The notes under the pieces: model-generated
The model's input: the letters and a program-made list of their open reading frames with translations, nothing else
Told to the model about the DNA's origin: nothing
Databases searched by the model: none
Origin: CALLPQ01 sp964392325
Lineage (GTDB): Bacteria > Pseudomonadota > Alphaproteobacteria > Caulobacterales > Parvularculaceae
NCBI GenBank assembly: GCA_964392325.1
Contig: CAYMPJ010000004.1
Location: forward strand, 108,325-172,324
DNA length: 64,000 nucleotides
Reading direction: 5' to 3'
Shown: positions 9,352 through 17,313 of the stretch, piece by piece
Numbering within the stretch: position 1 is the first letter of the stretch
Layout of the letters: each line of letters begins with the position of its first letter
Made by a program: the position numbers and the translations under genes

Positions 9352-9858
9352 TTATTTTTTCAAAGAGCTGTTGGTCATTTCAGCACTCAGCCAGTTCCCA
9401 AACTTTACTGCTTTGGCCATATCGGATTTTTCGGCGATATCCTGACTAAGGGTTGCAAGGTTTGTCGATTTTAATGTGTCGCGAAACGCGTTTTCAGCCG
9501 CATAAAAGCTGGCCGCGATGGGGCAAGCCTGTTTACACGCGGCAGGCTTATTTTTACAGGGGCCCTTTTGACGTATTTCGGTACATCGAAAGGCAGGGCG
9601 CGAGCCCTCTATGGCCTGTGTAATATCCCAAAGGGAAATATCATTGGGGGCGTGCGCTAACATATATCCGCCATTGGCGCCGCGATTAGAGGCGATAAGC
9701 CCGGCTTTACTAAGAGCCTGCAACTGTTTCGCCATATAAGCGGGGGGCACATCATGATAGCGCGCAAGGGCCTCAGCGCGCAGTCCTTTTCCCGGCGGCA
9801 GGGCCGCCAGCAAGGTACAGGCATGAACCGCCCATTCGACACCGGAAGAAATTTTCAT
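9352..9858 (-). CDS. Rrf2-family Fe-S transcription regulator (NsrR/IscR-like)
   Basis: DNA-binding repressor of the Rrf2 family. The winged helix covers residues 1-70 (MKISSGVEWAVHAC, then LQALSKAGLIASNRGANGGY), followed by the ligand region with cysteines 92, 101, 108 and 112 (FRC, GPCKN, AACKQACP). Known Rrf2 members NsrR, IscR and RirA use three cysteines in this place to hold an Fe-S cluster that senses NO, iron or redox state; here a cluster is inferred. The extra Cys and the 168-residue length resemble the NsrR/YwnA-like side of the family, but the signal cannot be named. It is transcribed away from the membrane protein at 9947, with a strong inverted repeat between them. Confidence 0.9.
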   Translation of the reverse strand: MKISSGVEWAVHACTLLAALPPGKGLRAEALARYHDVPPAYMAKQLQALSKAGLIASNRGANGGYMLAHAPNDISLWDITQAIEGSRPAFRCTEIRQKGPCKNKPAACKQACPIAASFYAAENAFRDTLKSTNLATLSQDIAEKSDMAKAVKFGNWLSAEMTNSSLKK

Positions 9859-9880
9859 GAGGGGTTGATAACAGGCTTAT

Positions 9881-9927
9881 ATTCGGATAGATAGTGTCTG
9901 ATTAAATCGGATAAAAAATATCCGAAT
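9881..9927. promoter_or_regulatory. Putative Rrf2 operator: ATTCGGATA copies and inverted repeat
   Basis: ATTCGGATA at 9881-9889 is matched by its reverse complement TATCCGAAT at 9919-9927, and a second CGGATA at 9908-9913 forms a tight inverted repeat with TATCCG at 9919-9924 (6-5-6). All lie in the 88 bases between the divergent Rrf2 gene and the gene at 9947, just before its ribosome-binding site (AAAGGTGG). This placement is that of an operator for both genes; binding by this Rrf2 protein is inferred. Confidence 0.6.
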
Positions 9928-9946
9928 AAAGTGTAAAGGTGGCCAG

Positions 9947-10573
9947 ATGGTAAACAAGCTCCATAAGACCTTGGCAATCGTGTTGGGGTTCTTTCTGATA
10001 ACCCATATCGGGGTTCATATTTTTACAATAGGCGGCCCCGAAACCCATCAACGGGCGTTGGAAACCGTGCAGTGGCTATACCGCAATCGCTATGTGGAAC
10101 CCTTTTTATTGCTCGCGATTATCCTGCAGATTTTTACCGGTATAAAATTTGTTGCGCGGCGCTGGCGTGAACAAAACAAATCACTCTGGTCATGGCTTCA
10201 AATCATCAGCGGGATTTATTTGGTGCTGTTTTTTAGTCTGCATACGAGCGCTGCTTTAATGGCGCGGCATGTATTTGACCTAGACACAAATTTTTATTGG
10301 GCGGCGGGTACGGTTTTAAATAAACCGCTTTTATGGTTTTTTCGCCCTTATTATTTTTTTGGTATTGTTGCCGTTTTTATCCATATTGCCGCAGCGCTCT
10401 ATTTTAATATGGCCGATACTGCCCGGCGGTTGTGGATTACAAGGGGAATGATCTTATCGGCTATCATCATTGCAACACTTATTGTCGCAAGTTTATCTGG
10501 GGCATTCTATAAAATTAATATGCCTAAAGAGTATATTGATTTTTATAATGCTTATGCCGATTTATTGCGATGA
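9947..10573 (+). CDS. Predicted haem-b membrane protein (succinate dehydrogenase/fumarate reductase cytochrome b-like)
   Basis: Integral membrane protein with five hydrophobic helices (about 8-26, 52-70, 83-103, 136-154, 164-186). Histidines sit inside three of them: His20 and His24 (FLITHIGVHIF), His99 (FFSLHTSAAL) and His146 (AVFIHIAAAL). This layout is that of five-helix, dihaem cytochrome b subunits of the fumarate-reductase superfamily. No flavoprotein or iron-sulfur subunit is adjacent, so it is probably not part of complex II. Strong Shine-Dalgarno AAAGGTGG at 9936-9942. It is divergent from an Rrf2 regulator and its 3' end overlaps the opposite-strand hydrolase by 12 bases. Function unknown; a role in NO, redox or electron transfer is inferred from context. 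Confidence 0.75.
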   Translation: MVNKLHKTLAIVLGFFLITHIGVHIFTIGGPETHQRALETVQWLYRNRYVEPFLLLAIILQIFTGIKFVARRWREQNKSLWSWLQIISGIYLVLFFSLHTSAALMARHVFDLDTNFYWAAGTVLNKPLLWFFRPYYFFGIVAVFIHIAAALYFNMADTARRLWITRGMILSAIIIATLIVASLSGAFYKINMPKEYIDFYNAYADLLR

Positions 10574-11353
10574 TAAAAAAGACAAAGCTTCTTCAAATTG
10601 TTTGGCTTTGGGTAAGCTATGCCCCAATTTTCTGTCATCGATGAGCAGCACTTTCGATTGATCGATTTTTTTATATTGCCGATAAGTTTTAATAACTTCC
10701 CGTCGTGCGTGATCCTTGCGTCCGGTCACAAATACAAAATGCCCGTTTTCTATAACATTATGCAGGTCTGCTTTTTTGCCTTTCCATTTAAAAGCACCGC
10801 CGATAAGAAGCGCGCCTTTAAACAGATTGGGAATAGACTCGATTAAAAGAGAGGAAACTCTTGCGCCGCCAGAAAACCCGGAAATATATTTCTTGTCAGA
10901 ATTGGTGGTATAGCGTGCATTGATAAGCTTTAGCGCGATGAGCGTATTGGCAATGCGCCGATTGGTGGGCGCTGTGTTACCATGATCGTTCGCACTAATA
11001 AAAATCATATTCTCCTGTTGCAAAACCCGATACCAGGAATCTGGCGGTGCGCCGCGAGGTGTCGGGCTGATATAGACAAGCACACCGGGCGGGTTATCGA
11101 GGTCATAGGTTTCGGGCACATATATATGCCACGATGATAAACTATTTTCATCAATGTCAGGAGAGATGCGGGCAAGCTCTTTAACATCTACAATGTCACT
11201 GAGTTTGATTTCCAGATCAAAAGCGCCGGTTTTTATTCGCCCCCTATCGCTGGATTTCCCGCCGGATAGTTCGCCTGATTGTCCATAGGCCAGCTGAGCT
11301 GAGGCTATCATCAGCAAAGAAATAAGTAGGAAGACTTGCTTCAGGAATTTCAT
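10562..11353 (-). CDS. Exported alpha/beta hydrolase
   Basis: Secreted or periplasmic alpha/beta-hydrolase-fold protein. A signal peptide spans residues 1-25 (hydrophobic core FLLISLLMIASAQLAYG). The nucleophile elbow is GFSGGAR (Ser near residue 158), the oxyanion side has VYISPTPRGAP, the acid is likely Asp in TGRKDHAR (near 215) and the histidine is in LGHSLP near 248. This resembles polyhydroxyalkanoate-depolymerase/feruloyl-esterase-like hydrolases, but the substrate is open. It is convergent with the membrane protein at 9947, sharing 12 bases. Length 263 is within the usual range. Confidence 0.8.
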   Translation of the reverse strand: MKFLKQVFLLISLLMIASAQLAYGQSGELSGGKSSDRGRIKTGAFDLEIKLSDIVDVKELARISPDIDENSLSSWHIYVPETYDLDNPPGVLVYISPTPRGAPPDSWYRVLQQENMIFISANDHGNTAPTNRRIANTLIALKLINARYTTNSDKKYISGFSGGARVSSLLIESIPNLFKGALLIGGAFKWKGKKADLHNVIENGHFVFVTGRKDHARREVIKTYRQYKKIDQSKVLLIDDRKLGHSLPKAKQFEEALSFLSSQ

Positions 11354-11413
11354 AAATTTTGCCAGTTCCAGATTTACCTATTGGTTAGGCAATGAGAATA
11401 TTCATGAAAAACA

Positions 11414-11602
11414 CTATTCGTCAAATTTATCGTCCAGCTTGTGTTGGTCGAGGCGGCTTTTATCTTTTTCTGTTTTAGTATGATCCATGCTTTTCTCGTG
11501 CTTGGTTCGTCCGAATTTAATCCGGTTTTCTTCTGCGCGCTTTTCTTTTTCCGCGCGCTGTTTTTCTTTGCGAGCTTTGTTGAGATTGATGATATTGTTC
11601 AT
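11414..11602 (-). CDS. DUF4169 family small basic protein
   Basis: A 62-residue, highly charged protein starting MNNIINLNKARKEKQRAEKE with the GRTK motif near residue 31; this pattern matches the alphaproteobacterial DUF4169 family. It is predicted to be one long helix followed by a polar tail. Role unknown. Its ATG overlaps the stop of the upstream 183-residue gene (ATGA at 11599-11602), so the two are translationally coupled. The Shine-Dalgarno AGAGG lies about 11 bases before the ATG. Confidence 0.85.
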   Translation of the reverse strand: MNNIINLNKARKEKQRAEKEKRAEENRIKFGRTKHEKSMDHTKTEKDKSRLDQHKLDDKFDE

Positions 11603-12150
11603 ATGGCTGGCGCCTCTTTGTTGAAATTTTCGAGCCGGGCAATTTGCATTGTATCACTGTAAAATTGCCGCCAGCTTTTTTTGTTTTTAAAAATTAAAGG
11701 TTGCATAGCGCGCAATACATCGCGCAGAGAATAATAGTGCAATTCGAATGTCAGGCTGGTGTAATGGATCATTCTTTCACTGATATGGTCGCGAAGCTCA
11801 ACGGTTTGCGTACGCGCTATGCCATGCTCTTCGAGACTATTGAAGATGTGCTCCATTTCTTCATCATCAAATTTAAGATCGAGGAAAGGCTCTGCAATAC
11901 AAGACCATGCATCAAAGCGTTTGTGGACGGGTATTGAGTGCGCCGCGCAAAATTTTCGAACTGGCTGGGTTGTGTCTTCGTTGAAAAAAATAAATTCACC
12001 ATCTTTGAGCAATAGGGCAGGGTCTAGCCAATCGACAAACTCCGAGATTTGACTGTGCTCAATCTCTCTGCGTTTGCGCTTAGGGAATGGATAGCGCGGC
12101 AGGATAAGTTTGTGGTTGTCCTCAATTTTTATATCAAAGGCTTTGTTCAT
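11599..12150 (-). CDS. Hypothetical protein coupled to DUF4169
   Basis: Unrecognised 183-residue soluble protein. It is acidic and rich in aromatic residues; blocks include ISEFVDWLDPALLLKDG (about 36-52), PVHKRFDAWSC near 75-85 and a helical C-terminal half with LRDHISERMIHYTSLTFEL near 121-139. No signal peptide, membrane helix or known catalytic motif is seen. Four-base overlap with the DUF4169 gene indicates one transcript. It is followed upstream by the pseudouridine synthase with 40 bases between. Function cannot be assigned. Confidence 0.75.
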   Translation of the reverse strand: MNKAFDIKIEDNHKLILPRYPFPKRKRREIEHSQISEFVDWLDPALLLKDGEFIFFNEDTTQPVRKFCAAHSIPVHKRFDAWSCIAEPFLDLKFDDEEMEHIFNSLEEHGIARTQTVELRDHISERMIHYTSLTFELHYYSLRDVLRAMQPLIFKNKKSWRQFYSDTMQIARLENFNKEAPAI

Positions 12151-12190
12151 TTTTAGACTTCATGGTTTTAACCAAGCGGCGCGAGCGGGT

Positions 12191-12982
12191 TTAAAGGCCA
12201 ATTTCCGCGCATATCTTTTTGCCTAACTGTTCTTTTAATTGTTTACCCGGCACTTCTTCAATACTGTCTTTTTGCAGTTTTCCTAACTGGAATGGTCCGT
12301 AAGCGGTGCGAATGAGACGGTTAACATGTAGATCGAGATGACGGCAGACATTTCGAATTTCCCGGTTTTTTCCTTCATTGATCGACATGGATATCCAGAC
12401 ATTGCCCCCTTGGACACTATCGAGTGTTGCCCGTATCGGGCCATAGTGAATGCCTTCAACAGTTACCCCTTCTTTGAGGGCATCAAGTTGGGGTTGTTTG
12501 ATATGTCCATAGGCGCGCAGGCGATAGCGTCGGGTCCAACCGGTAGAGGGCAGTTCAAGCTGGCGCGCCAATCCGCCATCATTGGTCAGCAGTAATAATC
12601 CTTCGGTGGTCAAATCAAGACGGCCAATAGAGATCACTCTTGGTAGCCTGCCATCTAGGGCATCAAAGACGGTTCGTCGTCCCTCCGGATCATTATGTGT
12701 GGTGACCAGACCCGCAGCTTTATGATAGCGCCATAACCGCACCGGTTGTTTTTTGCCAATGCGCGTGCCGTCAACGCGTATATCCATATCCGGGGTTACT
12801 TTAAAGGCCGGGGTCGTCAGGGTCACGCCATTGACGCTAACAATACCCTGTTCGATCAAGCGTTCCGCTTCCCGCCGGGAGGCGACCCCGGCACGGGCAA
12901 GAAACTTCGCAATACGCTCTCCGGGAGGGCCGCTTTCGGTATTTGGGGTATCATCTGGATTTTTGGTGGTTTGTTTTGTCAT
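12191..12982 (-). CDS. 23S/16S rRNA pseudouridine synthase, RsuA/RluB family
   Basis: Isomerises a uridine in rRNA to pseudouridine. An S4 RNA-binding domain occupies about residues 22-70 (IAKFLARAGVASRREAERLI), then the RsuA-family core with the catalytic Asp in GRLDLTTEGLLLLTNDG (about 117-133) and the RNA-contacting INEGKNREIRNVC near 210. Closest family members are RluB (U2605 of 23S rRNA), but RsuA/RluE cannot be excluded. A longer open frame reaches 13225 but that extension runs over tadA on the other strand and is not protein-like; ATG 12982 fits the family. Divergent from tadA with 46 bases between starts. Confidence 0.9.
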   Translation of the reverse strand: MTKQTTKNPDDTPNTESGPPGERIAKFLARAGVASRREAERLIEQGIVSVNGVTLTTPAFKVTPDMDIRVDGTRIGKKQPVRLWRYHKAAGLVTTHNDPEGRRTVFDALDGRLPRVISIGRLDLTTEGLLLLTNDGGLARQLELPSTGWTRRYRLRAYGHIKQPQLDALKEGVTVEGIHYGPIRATLDSVQGGNVWISMSINEGKNREIRNVCRHLDLHVNRLIRTAYGPFQLGKLQKDSIEEVPGKQLKEQLGKKICAEIGL

Positions 12983-13028
12983 AAGCTTGGGTCTAGCATC
13001 ACCCCGTTGATTAAGCGATAGTCTGTTG

Positions 13029-13478
13029 ATGACTGATGAAGAATATATGCAAGCGGCATTAGATGCGGCTCGGGAGGCGGCGCGTATCGGCGAAGTTCCG
13101 ATTGGTGCTGTCTTGGCTGATGAACAGGGCAAAATTATCGCTTGTGCTGGCAACCAGATGATCGGAAACCATAACCCGGTTGGACACGCAGAGATTAGAG
13201 CGCTGCAACAGGGGGCAAAACTCAAGGAAAATTACCGCCTGCCCGAATGCACGCTTTTTGTGACCCTTGAACCTTGCACCATGTGCGCCGGTGCGATTTC
13301 TCTGGCGCGGATCAAGCGGCTGGTGATTGCTGCCTCCGATCCCAAAGGGGGCGCGGTTTGGCATGGGGTAAAATTTTTTGAACAAGCCACCTGTCATTGG
13401 CGTCCAACTGTCGAGCAGGGGCCCTTTGCCGAGGAAGCCGGAGAGTTATTGCGGACATTTTTTAAAGCAAGACGATAA
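13029..13478 (+). CDS. tadA: tRNA adenosine(34) deaminase TadA
   Basis: Converts adenosine to inosine at the wobble position of tRNA-Arg(ACG). Zinc ligands and proton shuttle are His53 and Glu55 (VGHAEIRAL) and Cys83/Cys86 (EPCTMCAG), the order and spacing of the cytidine/deoxycytidylate deaminase fold. Length 149 is normal for bacterial TadA. A TTG directly before the ATG (13026) could be read, but the ATG at 13029 is preferred. Divergent from the pseudouridine synthase, a common neighbour in alphaproteobacteria. Confidence 0.95.
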   Translation: MTDEEYMQAALDAAREAARIGEVPIGAVLADEQGKIIACAGNQMIGNHNPVGHAEIRALQQGAKLKENYRLPECTLFVTLEPCTMCAGAISLARIKRLVIAASDPKGGAVWHGVKFFEQATCHWRPTVEQGPFAEEAGELLRTFFKARR

Positions 13479-13618
13479 ACTATATTTGTGCGCTGCACCC
13501 TCACAAATATTTGGGTTTGTGTTCTCAAAGCTGTGTAGCTTCGCGATAGGACTTGTTTTGATCGAGAAGGGGTTTTGAAGCATGATGGACTTCAGATAAC
13601 GAAAAGGAGTTATTAGCC

Positions 13619-13801
13619 ATGAATGCAGTCAATCAAGCTTTTATTATGTGGGAAAAACTCAACCAACCGCGCCGTGCCAATGCACGTGTCAGTGCGTGTT
13701 CAAATGATCCCTCCTGTTCAGCATATGAGGCGCAAACTTCAAGCAAAAAAGATCAAGAAGGAGAGTTTGAATTTCAGGACGCTGCGTCTAGCCGCGTTTA
13801 G
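13619..13801 (+). CDS. Putative small protein, 60 residues
   Basis: A short open frame standing alone between tadA and the methyltransferase-like gene. Support is a good Shine-Dalgarno (AAAGGAG at about 13603-13609, ten bases before the ATG) and codon use like the neighbours. The protein begins MNAVNQAFIMWEKLNQPRR, has two cysteines in CSNDPSC (about 27-33), and a polar, acidic tail. No membrane helix. I do not recognise a family, and it may be spurious. Confidence 0.4.
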   Translation: MNAVNQAFIMWEKLNQPRRANARVSACSNDPSCSAYEAQTSSKKDQEGEFEFQDAASSRV

Positions 13802-13952
13802 ACACCTAACTAAACGGTGATGAAAGTGTGGAGAGAATATTCTCGAACAGGATATTTTCTTCACATTTAAAGAGTTTTTCGCTACATCTTATGATAGTGT
13901 ATTTTCACAATAGATCGCCTAACCGCGGGTGATTTTCATAAGGGGTATCGAG

Positions 13953-14906
13953 ATGAAAAAAACAAATTCAATAACTTTGTTAGCTTGGGGTTTTTCTTCC
14001 CTTTTGGTTTTGGCATCCTGTTCTGTGAGCGACATTATTGAAAGCGTTCCGGACAGCCCACCCGCAGGCATTGAGCGCAGCGCGGAAGCAACCAGCCAAG
14101 CCATATCCTCTAATTTTCTTGACGCGATTCTGGCGGCCCAGGATGATGCCACAAAAGCGCGCTATCAATATCGCCACCCTAAAGAAACGCTCGAATTTTT
14201 CGGCGTTGAGCCGGGCATGACAGTTATTGACATTCTGCCGGGTGATGGATGGTACACGAAAATCCTGCTTCCCTTTCTGGGTGAGGAAGGCTCTGTAATC
14301 GGGCTGGATTATGATCTGGACATGTGGCAGCTCTTTGGCGGTTTTGCGAATGAGGAGTTTTTAGAAAATAGAAAAACCTGGTCATCGACATGGGCATCAG
14401 ATGCAGAAGGATGGAGTAGCGATGGTGATGCGATGGTCGGCGCTCTTGCCCATGGTAATGTTCTGGAAGATATGACCGGAAAAGTGGACCTCGTTATGAT
14501 GGTTCGTGCTTTTCATCACTATAACCGGTTTGAGGAAAAGGGTGGATTTCGCACTGCCGCCCTTCAAGATCTCCATGTTCTGCTAAAGCCCGGTGGTATC
14601 GTCGGTGTGGTTCAACATCGCGCGCCGGAAGATAGTGATGATGAATGGGCAAATGGCGATAATGGCTATGTCAAACAATCACATGTTATTTCCACAATGG
14701 AGTCGGCTGGATTTAAGTTTATTGGCAGTAGTGAAGTGAATGCAAATCCAAAAGATCAGCCTACGAATGAAGATTTTGTATGGCGTTTGCCTCCGGTATT
14801 GGGCTCCAGTAAAGACAACCCTGAATTGCGTGCGCAAATGATTGCGATTGGTGAAACTGATCGCATGACCTTGAAATTTGTAAAAATTAGTGCGCAGGGA
14901 AACTAA
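13953..14906 (+). CDS. Methyltransferase-like lipoprotein (COG4798 type)
   Basis: The body has a class I SAM-methyltransferase fold of the COG4798 'predicted methyltransferase' kind: FFGVEPGMTVIDILPGDGWY replaces the usual glycine-rich motif I, VIGLDYD is the acidic end of strand 2, and VDLVMMVRAFHHYNR is the post-II/acidic motif region. Unusually, residues 1-24 form a signal sequence with lipobox VLASC, so the protein should be lipidated and exported, where SAM is not expected. The start is ATG 13953; an earlier in-frame ATG-like codon at 13929 would add eight residues before the signal and is less likely. Activity is uncertain. Confidence 0.8.
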   Translation: MKKTNSITLLAWGFSSLLVLASCSVSDIIESVPDSPPAGIERSAEATSQAISSNFLDAILAAQDDATKARYQYRHPKETLEFFGVEPGMTVIDILPGDGWYTKILLPFLGEEGSVIGLDYDLDMWQLFGGFANEEFLENRKTWSSTWASDAEGWSSDGDAMVGALAHGNVLEDMTGKVDLVMMVRAFHHYNRFEEKGGFRTAALQDLHVLLKPGGIVGVVQHRAPEDSDDEWANGDNGYVKQSHVISTMESAGFKFIGSSEVNANPKDQPTNEDFVWRLPPVLGSSKDNPELRAQMIAIGETDRMTLKFVKISAQGN

Positions 14907-15128
14907 TTTAATAGCCATTTACGCGTGAAAGCCCGCGCCAGGAAATTGTCTTGGCGTGCACTACTCTATTGATTTTCAATGATATTTTCTAAGTGCCATG
15001 AAATTAGGCACAAAATGCCACAGAATTGTCTTTTTCATATTGGCATTTCTATAGCGCGCCGCATTATCGGGCGCGGATTGAAAAAATAATTCAATCGAAA
15101 ATTTGATTTTGAAAAAAGAAGGGTAGAC

Positions 15129-15998
15129 ATGACCACTGCGACAACAACAGAGGCTGTGACGCAAACAGCCAAAAGCCTCGCAAATCCAGATAAGTGGGCT
15201 GAGTATATACAGCTTGCTATTCCTTTTGCGCTCAATATCCTTGCCGTTATCGTCATTTTAATTATCGGCTTCTGGTTAGCTGGTATGGTGCAAAAAATGA
15301 TCATCAAGATTGGTGAATCCAATGCCAAGCTTGATAACACTTTATTCCAGTTTTTAGGGTCTTTGGCGCGTTACGCCGTTCTGGCCTTTACCGCCTTGAT
15401 GGTGCTTGAACGCTTTGGCGTTGAGACCACGTCAATTGTTGCCTTGATCGGTGCTGCTGGTCTGGCTGTTGGTCTTGCATTGCAGGGAACCTTATCAAAT
15501 CTTGCAGCCGGTGTGATGCTATTATTATTTCGCCCGTTCAATGTTGGTGACTTTATCGACGGCGCGGAAGTCTTTGGTAAGGTAACGGATATGAATTTGT
15601 TTACCACCGATGTCACGACATTCGACAATCAACATATTATTATCCCGAACTCTTTATTGTGGGGTGCAAAGCTGATCAATCATTCCCATTACCCTGAACG
15701 GGGTGTGGATATGGTTTTTGGCGTTTCTTATGGCGCTAATCTTAAAGATGCACGCGCTGCGATTATGAAAGCTCTTGAAGGAAATGAGTGGGTGCTTAAA
15801 ACGCCGGCGCCTTTTGTCGAGGTCGAAACCCTGAATGAAAGCTCGGTTGATTTTCTCGTGCGCCCATTTTGTAAAGGTGAGCACTATTTTGATGTGCGTT
15901 ATTCTGTGCCAGAGCAGGTTAAGCTGGCGCTAAATGCTGCGAATGTGGAAATTCCATTCCCGCATCGTAAAGTCATCATTGAAAAAAGCGACGATTAA
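15129..15998 (+). CDS. Small-conductance mechanosensitive channel MscS family
   Basis: Inner-membrane channel that opens under membrane tension and releases solutes at hypo-osmotic shock. Three N-terminal helices (about 30-55, 77-97, 101-125) are followed by the pore-lining TM3 with the Gly/Ala pattern AAGLAVGLALQGTLSNLAAG (about 113-132), then the beta domain (RPFNVGDFIDG) and the C-terminal alpha/beta cage ending PFPHRKVIIE. Length 289 matches the compact E. coli MscS type. Strong Shine-Dalgarno GAAGGGT precedes the ATG. It stands alone, with a 222-base upstream gap. Confidence 0.93.
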   Translation: MTTATTTEAVTQTAKSLANPDKWAEYIQLAIPFALNILAVIVILIIGFWLAGMVQKMIIKIGESNAKLDNTLFQFLGSLARYAVLAFTALMVLERFGVETTSIVALIGAAGLAVGLALQGTLSNLAAGVMLLLFRPFNVGDFIDGAEVFGKVTDMNLFTTDVTTFDNQHIIIPNSLLWGAKLINHSHYPERGVDMVFGVSYGANLKDARAAIMKALEGNEWVLKTPAPFVEVETLNESSVDFLVRPFCKGEHYFDVRYSVPEQVKLALNAANVEIPFPHRKVIIEKSDD

Positions 15999-16125
15999 AA
16001 AGTGCTTCAACCCCTTTGAAAGAGGCTCTATCGACGGCAGAAAATATCACTAATTGTCGGCTGATAGAAGCAATGCAATTTGATTGAAGTGAGATACAGC
16101 GACCAGTGATGGTCGTTGTATTTTT

Positions 16126-17313
16126 TTAAGCGCTTTTGCGCACGATCACCGAGCCGGCAGAATATCCCGCACCAAACCCCGAGATAACACCAATATCGCC
16201 AGCATTTAAATCGCTGCGATGTTTGTGAAAAGCGATAATTGATCCTGCGGAAGAGGTGTTTGCATAGTCATCAAGAACGACGGGGGCTTCCTCGCGAGTT
16301 GCCTCGCGGCCAAGAACAATTTTAGCAATAAAATCATTCATCGAGAGATTGGCCTGATGCAACCAAAGGCGTTTTATCGCGCTGCTCTCAAGGCCGTTAT
16401 CGTGAAGATGTTCGCTAATCATTTTGCCGACCATAGGGACAACTTCTTTAAAGACCTTGCGCCCTTCCTGCATGAATAATTTGTCAGTATCGATTTTGCG
16501 TTGATCATCGGCTGGTACATCATCGGGACGTTCGCAATGATTGAGGAAGCCAAAATTATTGCGAATATTATTGGAAAATTTTGTTTTCAGCCGTGTACCA
16601 AGAATTTCCCAACTATCGGCGCGTTGTGTCGTGCTATTTTGTTCGAGAATAACAGCGGTCGCCACATCGCCAAAAATGAAATGGCAATCGCGATTGCGAA
16701 AATTAAGATGGGCCGTACAAATTTCCGGATTAACGATTAAAATTCGCCGCGCTCCGGTTCGGATTAATCCAAGGCCTGTTTCAATCGCAAAGGCAGCAGA
16801 TGCGCAAGCAACATTCATATCAAAGCCATAGCCATCAATTTCGAGAGCATATTGAATTTCTACGGCGATAGCCGGATATCCTCTTTGCAAATTAGAGCAA
16901 GCGCAAATTACGCCGTCAATGTCGCTGGATTTAAGATCTGCTGCGCGCATCGCATCGCGGGCTGCGTGTACGCCAATTTCTGCAAGGATGGAAAGGGATT
17001 CATCGGCGCGCGCGGGGATGCGCGGTCCCATTCGGTTTACATCAAGTATCCCCTCTTTATCGACGACAAAACGGGACTTAATGCCGGAAGCCCTTTCTAC
17101 AAACTCCGCCGAAGACGGCTCAAAAGGTTTCATCGCTCCAGAGGAAATCGCATCGGCATTGCGTTTGTTTTCTTCATTCACCCAAAGATTATAACTCTCA
17201 ACCAATTCCTCATTCGTAATGGAATTGGGGGGAGTATAGAGGCCCGTGCTAATAATGCGCGCATCTTTATATTGATTATCGAAGGGTTGAGTATTTTGGT
17301 TGGATGAAGACAT
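16126..17313 (-). CDS. 3-oxoacyl-ACP synthase III-like thiolase-fold enzyme
   Basis: Condensing enzyme of the KAS III (FabH) group. Catalytic Cys lies in NVACASAAFAIETG (about 150), His in RLWLHQANLSMNDF (about 305) and Asn in DDYANTSSAGSI (about 345), giving the Cys-His-Asn triad. At 395 residues it is longer than FabH (about 320) because of an insert in the first half (residues 30-75), a feature shared with FabH2/beta-ketodecanoyl-ACP-synthase-like proteins that take acyl-CoA from beta-oxidation; that assignment is inferred. The strand is opposite to trpA. A 428-base gap with a perfect palindrome lies upstream. Confidence 0.85.
   Translation of the reverse strand: MSSSNQNTQPFDNQYKDARIISTGLYTPPNSITNEELVESYNLWVNEENKRNADAISSGAMKPFEPSSAEFVERASGIKSRFVVDKEGILDVNRMGPRIPARADESLSILAEIGVHAARDAMRAADLKSSDIDGVICACSNLQRGYPAIAVEIQYALEIDGYGFDMNVACASAAFAIETGLGLIRTGARRILIVNPEICTAHLNFRNRDCHFIFGDVATAVILEQNSTTQRADSWEILGTRLKTKFSNNIRNNFGFLNHCERPDDVPADDQRKIDTDKLFMQEGRKVFKEVVPMVGKMISEHLHDNGLESSAIKRLWLHQANLSMNDFIAKIVLGREATREEAPVVLDDYANTSSAGSIIAFHKHRSDLNAGDIGVISGFGAGYSAGSVIVRKSA

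Noticed and set aside
12983..13225. Extension of the pseudouridine synthase frame toward 13225
   Set aside because: It runs antisense through the start of tadA, has no ribosome-binding site and the sequence is not protein-like; the family start is at 12982.
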